This document shows, piece after piece, positions 56,566 to 64,000 of a stretch of DNA of 64,000 nucleotides. The DNA lies in contig NC_079420.1 of the NCBI RefSeq assembly GCF_026213295.1, forward strand, positions 9,459,182 through 9,523,181, given 5' to 3'. Made by a program: the position numbers and the translations under genes. The notes beneath the pieces were generated by a model. It saw nothing but the letters and a program-made list of their open reading frames with translations, ran no database searches and was not told where the DNA came from. The stretch is from Gadus chalcogrammus. Lineage: Eukaryota > Chordata > Actinopteri > Gadiformes > Gadidae. The number at the start of each line of letters is the position of its first letter. The stretch's first letter is position 1.

Positions 56566-57799
56566 ACAACATAGAATGTCTTCCATTGCTAATTCACAAT
56601 GTTGCTCATTCAAATCTATAAGATACTTATGATTGGAAAAAACCCGGAACAACTGAATAATAATGTTCATTCAATTTGTCAAAACTCATTATTTTGTTTC
56701 AATTATATTTGTAATAGTATATACATTTGAGAAGCATTTTGGTACAACATGTGGAAAGTCGATTTATTTTGGCCCAGGGTGCATTGTACATTATTCAATG
56801 GATTAGAACTCCATAATGCAAATTAGATATCCAATAAAAGTGTTTTAGCCTTCAGTATGGAGTCTTCCTTAAATGTGATTCAATACTTATACTTGCAATA
56901 CTAATGTTCTTCTGCATCGCTGTAGTGGTTGTGTGAGAGCACCACTCAATTGCGTTTAGGAAGAGCAGAGAGTGGTTTCAAACATTGGGTACCAAGTGAG
57001 TCTTTGTCAAACACTGAATCTTTGTTAATTAGCTTTTTTTTTAGAGCATGGATAATACGTCTTACGTTAATGTTTGCCAAGGCTGTGATTCAATTGAAAA
57101 AAAGTTTAATGAAAACATCAGTTTCTTCGTTTCAAAATGGAGAAACTGATTTTAGGATTGTTGATTTACTGAGATTGTTTGAGGATGTTCATTCATTATT
57201 GTTTTTAGTCAGCATCAATAATGAGCAGAATCATCATCATCTTAGGATACACTAATTATAAGCATAAGCTTTTCTTTTATTTGTACATCAAGCAATGTAA
57301 GTGATATGCCGAACATGTAACTATTAACGACAATACTTCAATGGCAGATGTCTTGGGGCTGATCAATTAAACCATGGGTCAACTCTTTCATTTGAAATGT
57401 TGGTTCCCTCCGTCCGACTGGAAGCTAACAGACCCTGTGATTCTGTGGTGATTGAGTGTTACAGACCTCGGGGCTGTGTTTAAATGATAGCCATCAGGAC
57501 TGCAGGGCTGGTCCCGACCCTGGGAGCAAGTGGCCGTCTATTCTTCATCCTGACAGTGGAAGCTGGAGTCAAAGGGTGAGATACTGTGGATGCTATCTCT
57601 TGCCTCGGTGCACCCATGTCTAGAGAAACCTTAATCAGGCCTTTACGGGCAGAAGTCATGAATTCAGACCAAGACTGCGTGTACAAACATCCTCTGACGC
57701 ACCTTTCCTGACTCCTGGCCAAGCTGCATCTCTCCATAACCATGTTTGATATCTATCTCAAACCCCACTTGCAAAAAAACTCAGACGCACAATTAAACC
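56566..57799. other. Noncoding DNA
   Basis: No gene is supported. The 108-codon plus-strand frame at 56929-57255 shows no domain. Confidence 0.4.
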
Positions 57800-58270
57800 G
57801 CACGGCACCGGTGGACCGAGCCTTCCTGTCAATACACGCGGTGTCCTTCGGTTCTCCGGGCCTTCGCTCGTCGCCCCATTAACTCCGCTAAAATGTTAGC
57901 ATAGCCGGGGTCATTTTGGAGCGTCCCTGGTGGCGTGTGCTATGCCGCCGGCGCCGCCTGTCAGAGAACACGGCCGTTGTGTGCGTGCCGCCGCCCGCTG
58001 CTGCCCGCCCAGAACAGCACCTGCCTGAAGCTTTTTGCCGGCCGAGCGTGATGCTTTCCGTCACGAGTGAGCACCTGTACAAGCCATCGTCGTGGTCATT
58101 TAGATCCACTCTGCGGGCGCGCCAAGCGGCCCGTTCCGCCGGCCGAGCTAGGCCGAGCAGGAGGCGCACCAACAGCCTCTGTTCCCATTTAGAGCGCCCA
58201 GGGACGGGGTGTCTATCACAGAGGCCAGGGCCGGTGATGGGGCCGTTAGGGGACCCTAGGCGAGATTATG
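57800..58270. other. CpG-rich, GC-rich block
   Basis: A strong local rise in GC and CpG content (for example GCCGCCGGCGCCGCC near 57943-57957 and GCGGGCGCGCC near 58113-58123) within AT-rich surroundings. It has frames on both strands (131 and 94 codons), neither with a domain. It could be a CpG island with a promoter or an undetected first exon. Confidence 0.45.
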
Positions 58271-58670
58271 ATTCAGTGCTAGGTAGTGTTAAAGGTTATC
58301 AGTGTCTCTAAACCCTAATGGTCGTCCAACGTAGTGCAAAATGATTCGGGGCCGGTAACTTTTCTCCTGGACCATTTGGAGGACACCATCACATACCGAC
58401 CGACCAGTACTACCGCATCCACACTTTTTTTTATATTGTATGAATTCAAGGTTCTTCTGAAACAGACACTACTATAAACAAATATGTAAACAAAAGCAAT
58501 ATTAAAGCTGCACAACATCACTTTTGCGATAAACAAGGAGGATAAGAGAAAATTGAAGCAAAAAAAAATTCTTTGGGTGCTGTTGAAGAATTCAAATACT
58601 TAAACCACTGTGTCGAGACTGTGTAGTGGAGAGCGCTATTTGTTGTAATCATCAGAAGCCCTGGTTTTGT

Positions 58671-59196
58671 CTGAGGTTATACTACTTACAAAATTCACAT
58701 AATATAGAAATAAGAGGCTTCCATTAAAGTAAATCAGTTGGACTTGAACCTTGATCTTCAGAGCATTAGCAAACAGCTCTCTCCGCTTCCCCATAGAGGT
58801 AGGGAAAATTATACAGTGGAACGTGCTTTATGTCAGTACAACAGGCGTGATATGATTGGGTTTAAAAATGATATTATGGTTCAAAGGAAACAAACATGAG
58901 CAGGAATTGAACCCTGGTCTCAAGAGTGATAGCCACCAACTATCACCGATTCCCCATGTAGATTGGTAAATTGATGTTTTCTGAGGTTATGTATGACAAT
59001 CGACTAATATCAGTCGATTTTAAACTTACATTGGGGTTCAATGGGAAAAAACCTCATCACGAATTGAACCCTGATCTCCAGAGGGTTATTTGCTCTCCTC
59101 TCCACTGCACTAAGAAAATGATCATTGATTAATGATCAATAATCAGAGGTTATACACAAAGTTCGCGTCACTGAGTTTCAAAATTACATTAGGGTT
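58671..59196 (-). repeat. Tandem array with tRNA-like units
   Basis: Three and a partial fourth unit repeat at about 157-163 bp. CTGAGGTTAT-like phrases occur at 58671, 58981 and 59144, and GAATTGAACC-like phrases at 58741, 58904 and 59061. Read on the minus strand each unit contains GGTTCAATTCC-like box B sequence preceded by GATC/GACC, with GAGAGC-type box A-like segments. The spacing between the two boxes is shorter than in a functional tRNA, so I regard it as a degraded tRNA-derived repeat. Confidence 0.6.
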
Positions 59197-59475
59197 TGTC
59201 GTGGATAAAACCCACGGTCTAATACTTTAACAAATTACGAGAGGTCGAGAAGGAGTAGGGTTGAATGATCAAGGCTTTATTGTCACGGCAGAGAGTAACA
59301 ACATCACCTGAGTTGGTTTGCAAAGAACTCCCGAACAGTCTCGGAGCTCCGCATTATATCCTAATTGTGTGGCCTCCCCCAAGAGGTCCTTGGCCAATCA
59401 CAATCCTCTAAGATACGGGCTCTTGACGTTCACGCCCACGATGTCCATACAGTAATTCAAGCATTATGTACAGAA
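59197..59475 (-). mobile_element. Probable solo LTR
   Basis: The segment is flanked on both sides by GGGTT (59192-59196 and 59476-59480), a possible 5-bp target-site duplication. Read on the minus strand it has TATA-like GGATATAATGC (about 59350-59360), a poly(A) signal AATAAAGCC (about 59275-59283) and a terminal CCACGACA, in LTR order. The left edge coincides with the point where tandem unit 4 stops matching unit 3. The other end is less clear: TGTACA lies three bases inside. No internal retroviral or gypsy genes are present. Confidence 0.5.
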
Positions 59476-59480
59476 GGGTT

Positions 59481-62400
59481 ACATATTAAACATTAGTTAC
59501 ATGAAGTTACATGTTATACATTCGTTATATGAAGTGAGGTCTTTCATTAAAATCCATTCATCGCCTTATTTATTAACCTGATGTTAAATCACCATGACTT
59601 ACCACATGGGTTTAAGAGATGAGCCCTGTGAAAGCCATATTAATTTAAACAGTAAAATATGCATTTGTAATAGTTAACAATGCCACTTCATTTGTCTGTG
59701 GCATATACAGTCATAATCCTGAAGCTGGTAGTGTCTGATTTTAAACGGGGTATGGATAAGTTAACCTAACTCCAACTTGGAGCCTACAGAATACATTATA
59801 AAACCACAGAAGAGAGACCATAGGAGGGCGTTTCCTCTCTACGTGACCAGAGCAAGCCGTCTTTGAGGGGGCACTTATATGTAAATGAGGGGGCTGGGGG
59901 TATATCTTTTGCAACAAGTGAATGAGGAACACATGTAAATGTCCCTCAGAATGCAAATACTTGTTGACCAAGGAAAGCCAGGTAATATCAAGTGCTTAAC
60001 ATTTGCCACCATTGAAAATGTATCTACCTTATATTCTTGTATGATTCATGCTTTAAGTTAACCTTACTTATACTTGTAGCTAAGTGAACTGAGAGATAGA
60101 CTGATATTATTGGCTACAGAGGGATGTCTGTCTGATCATCTGAGCTGTTGAATAACAACAAGGTCTGGAGCCTGTCCCTTCCCCCCCTGCCGGTACATTT
60201 ATTTCCACTAATATATATCAACATTTGGCAAATATCCTTTTAAACCTTCATTATTTTCTACCACAGGTTTCATAGGACCTTTCGTTTGTGGTAAGCTTTC
60301 TGAACTCTTTGACACTGTCATTCAGCAATCACTGGCGCATAATGGCCAGGGCAGAAGAAAAATGGTGATGAACAGGATGCAAAGTTTAGATTTGAATTTC
60401 TCCAATTGTTTACTCAAGCAGAAATTGAGAAGGGGCGCCTGGCGAATTCAAACTTTAATTTGAATTGATATTTTTTTACTTTGACGGCAACCAGCACCGG
60501 TTCCCTTTTAGTTACAATCTGAAATGTTGAAAGAAAAGCATCTATCCAAAAATTGGATATTGAAAATATAAGAAATGTTTGGCGGACTCCGGGCATCCAA
60601 ATGAAAAGGGAAATGAAAGATATTTTGTCATAAAAGTATACTGACTTTGAATACAATTAAAATGAGTTCATCCTTTTGTTTTGTATGTTGCACTCACATC
60701 ACTACATTCATGGAAGAAGGTGTTAAAGGCATCATTTGAGTACCGCTTTTAGACACAATTTAATTTTGTTTTTGTGGTATGAGTCATCAACACAAGTTTG
60801 GAATGATTGAGAATGAATGGAGAGCAAAACAAAGCCAGGGCAGTGTCATAACAATACACAGTATTTTACAAAAGAATATCTGAAAAACAGCATCTCACAT
60901 TCATTGGAAGACCAGAAGTACTAGAAAATACCGGTGTGCTGTGTGTTTCACTTGTGGATTGTTTTGCTTACCTTGCACGTTTTCTGTTAAATGGGTTTGT
61001 TTGCTGTGTTTTAGTCTTTGTCTTTGTCTTAGGTTATCCTAACCACTGCTTCCCCAAACACATTTGGCTGGTTTGAAACATACCTGGCAGCCATCTTTTA
61101 AAGTAAGACGAGAGGTTGAAGATAATTCTTCAAAAAGTAACTAAACGTTCAGTTTGCTAGCAGAAGACTATAGCAACAGATCGGAAGTGGGTGCATGTAC
61201 GTGAGTGTGTGAGTGTGACTGTGATTAGTTACCAAAAACATCCCCAGAAGGCACCTATTGTATTGCTCCAATGCATGAATAACATTCACTCTCGCGCCCA
61301 GGGCCCGCCGCCAGATGCTCTTTTGTACCAGCAGTGTAGTCACATTACACACACTTACAGCCCGCATCCAGTGGCAACGGCTCTCGCTTGAGAAGGGTGC
61401 GCTGGAAGGGAAAGTGTTTGTCTCTTGGGTGCGGGTCAGGGGCAGCGTGACATCACATTACGTGATTATCTGTATCTTGCACTAGAAAATCCCATTGCTA
61501 TTTTCAGCGCGTACATTTCTTGCCATGAATCCCGTTTTACCTTAATACAGATTTCAAACCACTGGGTCACGGCATCAATGCACTTTCAGACAAGGACGTT
61601 TTATCAACGTGGTTAGGTAATGAGAGCTTCTTGCTGCTGACACCATGTGTGCAGCGAGATTCTGCAGCAAGGCGCTTCCGTTTTCTTTCACATCAGGGCA
61701 TATTTTCAAACCCTTGCTGCTAAAAACGTGAGCCATAGCTACAGCTAGTCTTACTGATCTATTGATAACATTACTATGGTTCCCCCTGTCTTTAAAATGG
61801 CAAAAGTTGACAAATGGCGCTTTCAGCGTACTGCTGTATGTGGTCTTCATGCCACACTGAGCCTGTCCCAGTTTTTCCTCTCAAACCACCATAGACCATC
61901 GTAGCTCTCGAAGTGGTCCCCAGCTCCCTGTCCTGACAAGGACCTGCCACGGCGCTAATGATTCCTACGGCTGACAGGTTGATCCGTCGTCACCTGCTGC
62001 AGAGTGGAGCTCCACACTCCATGCTGCTATCAAGGAGAACATCTATGGGCTGCTCTTTATAATCGTAACCGTAATCAGGAATCTAACTGTGAGTCAAAAT
62101 CCACAATTTTAAACCATAACGAAAAACTAAAACGCCACGCAGAACTTTCAAAGCCATTTTGTTCTTCACCTGAAAAAAAAAAAAGGTCATTAATGTATTG
62201 GCAATGAACTTTGTGTGTAATAATTTAATCCATTGCAGTTTATTTAGAGGGCAAACAGCTAGGTCCTGAGTGTTCACACAGTACTCCAGAGCCAATGAGC
62301 AGTGTCAGGTTTGCAGCACTAACAGGATTAAGCACCAAGACGTTATGTCTTCTACAGCCTCTGCCAGGGACAGGCCTGGACATAATGGGATCAGTTCCAA

Positions 62401-62491
62401 CACTTGATCAGGATGGATCCACCATTACGCCCATGAGAATAAGGTCCAACCCTTATCCATACTCTGGAGGCCTGAAGTTGGAGGCCTGGAA
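59481..62491. other. AT-rich noncoding DNA
   Basis: No gene or clear repeat seen. Bases 59496-59530 have repeated GTTACATGAAG/GTTATATGAAG phrases. Short frames lack domains. Confidence 0.4.
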
Positions 62492-62507
62492 CCCCCCCCC
62501 CCCCCCA
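62492..62507. repeat. Poly-C tract, 16 bases
   Basis: Uninterrupted C run. Confidence 0.9.
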
Positions 62508-63769
62508 TACAGATGTGAAAGGCCCAAGTAACATGTTTTGTAACCTGTTTGTTTTTATCCCGGCAAGAGGTCCAGAATGATCTGCGCAACAGAAAAGATG
62601 TGAGGTCACGGGATCAGGATGGTGTCCGGGATACAAGGCCAGACATGCTACAATTTAACTAAATGTATAAAATGTAGAAGAGATAATGATGTCCAAAACA
62701 GATCTATAAGGTGTGGGACAACAAATGTCTCATTAAAATGTGTTCTTGGTTTTTCACAACACATTTCAGTTGGTGTTTATTATTTGTTTATGTGTGAATA
62801 TTATATAAGTGTATGTATATTCTGTTTATTTCTAATCTGAAATTATAATTACAGTCAAAGTTGAACACATCAAATACTTAAACTATTAGATAAACAAATC
62901 AAGTTCTCTTTCTGTTTTTGACTATTTGTTTACTTTTATATTATACAGATAGTTATAATTTTATTTGGATGGGCCCCTCCTTACATTGAACCCTTTAAGG
63001 ATAAAAGGTTAACCTTAGTTACACCAATCTGTAAGCGTGTCATCAACCAACACAAATTTGTCAAACGGCATCCGTAAAGGTTTAAAATCAACACTATGTA
63101 GAATGGCCGCAGTGTAAACACACTGGACATTAAAATACCCATCTGAACGCTTCGTCCACTTACGCCTATTCGTTTTTCTTCGGTAGAATATCTCAACAAT
63201 GAAACGGTTGGGAACTCCGCTTCGTTCAGTTGTCGGTTTCTGGTCCAAACTCAGGGTGGTGGCCTTCCAGAAACGATGCTGTAACACAGAGGGACAGCTG
63301 GATCCAAGATTACGTTAACCTACTCTCCAGAACCTCGCTTAGCTTGCTTATCTTCTTTCGAGCACGTTTACATATAAAAGCTCTGCTGCGAGGTTGCCCC
63401 CTAACAAGCCACAGAAGGGATGCACTCACAAGGTTACATTCAATCGGGCCCTGTTAGCCGGCTATCATTTAATCTGGACTGGTCCTCTGGCTGCCATTAG
63501 AGCCTGTATGCAGCTATCGCTGTGTATACAGCACTAGCAAGGCCCTCTATTAATACCCCTCTTATCAATGTATTTGCCATGCTCCCTTCGCCCCCTGTGG
63601 CCTTGTCATCAACAGTATGTACCGCACCAAGCGGGGTCTGCCTCCTCGGGGCAGCGGGAGACCGCCGGTCAGGAGAGGCATCACAACCTGGGCATTAATG
63701 ATTCAATGAGCGCCTCTCGCCTAGCCTGGCCGTCGCCATGACAAAGAATGGGTTGGCTCGGATCGGAAC
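62508..63769. other. Noncoding DNA
   Basis: No gene is supported. At about 63080-63105 an AACACTATGTAGAA phrase resembles the terminal sequence of fish MITEs, but the partner end was not found. Bases 63540-63720 are mixed in composition and repeat-free, and might be conserved. Confidence 0.4.

Positions 63770-63797
<28 letters not shown>
63770..63797. repeat. Poly-G tract, 28 bases
   Basis: The longest pure homopolymer in the window. Its neighbourhood has short Gly-rich or Pro-rich frames that are repeat artefacts. Confidence 0.93.
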
Positions 63798-63800
<3 letters not shown>

Positions 63801-64000
63801 GGGAGGCTAAAGGGTACAGATAAGAGAAAGAGGCTGATGTGTAATTTAAGGAAGAATATTCCAAAAATAAATGCATCAAATAAACGGCATGATGCAAAGA
63901 GGATAGGAAAGGTGCAACTCCGGCCCTCACAGTGAGAGGTTTCCAGCCCAGGTTTTGTCTGTGCCGTCTCCACCCAGAAGTCCATCTAGGACACAGTAGG

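Noticed and set aside
57916..58311. 131-codon frame in the CpG-rich block
   Set aside because: No domain or homolog recognised. GC-rich DNA has few stop codons, so frames of this size are expected.

Overview
The window looks like nuclear DNA from a teleost fish. The evidence is one teleost-style copy of LRRC4C (netrin-G ligand 1, NGL-1), fish-type SINEs, an L2-clade LINE with a TTGAA-repeat tail, a hAT remnant and a PIF/Harbinger-like element. It also carries an unusually dense set of long, nearly pure AC/TG dinucleotide arrays. That microsatellite load is known for cod-like fishes (Gadiformes), so a gadiform source is my inference, not something the sequence proves.

Only one protein-coding gene can be supported: the large coding exon of lrrc4c, 11695-13644 on the + strand. 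It has a plausible splice acceptor just upstream (AG at 11640-11641), so earlier noncoding exons should lie outside the window or unrecognised within it. The protein is a single-pass postsynaptic adhesion molecule: signal peptide, LRR ectodomain, one Ig domain, Thr-rich stalk, transmembrane helix, and a cytoplasmic tail ending in the PDZ ligand ETQI. The rest resembles the gene-poor setting in which lrrc4c sits in other vertebrates.

Layout. 1-11.6 kb is noncoding DNA with several 100-bp TG/CA arrays, a 36-bp minisatellite, a tRNA-derived SINE and a pair of about 95-bp direct repeats. 11.6-16 kb is the lrrc4c exon and its AT-rich 3' flank, probably the 3' UTR. 18.4-21.6 kb is a repeat cluster: TG arrays, a 5'-truncated L2 LINE, a TTTC array, a 62-bp tandem duplication and a CA array. 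23-28 kb has a hAT remnant, a 111-bp tandem duplication and a possible LTR. 28-47 kb is mostly unique AT-rich DNA with scattered microsatellites, poly-G tracts, three copies of one dispersed repeat and a small MITE. 47.7-59.5 kb holds a PIF/Harbinger-like element, a 126-bp TC array, a second SINE, a CpG-rich patch and a tandem tRNA-like array that seems to be cut by a solo LTR. 59.5-64 kb is unique sequence with two long homopolymers.

I found no novel multi-gene system, CRISPR array, bacterial operon or rRNA gene. The points most worth a second look are the two upstream ORFs that overlap the lrrc4c start, the SINE pair with different 3' tails, the nested tandem-repeat/LTR structure at 58.7-59.5 kb, and several repeat-free blocks that could be conserved regulatory elements.
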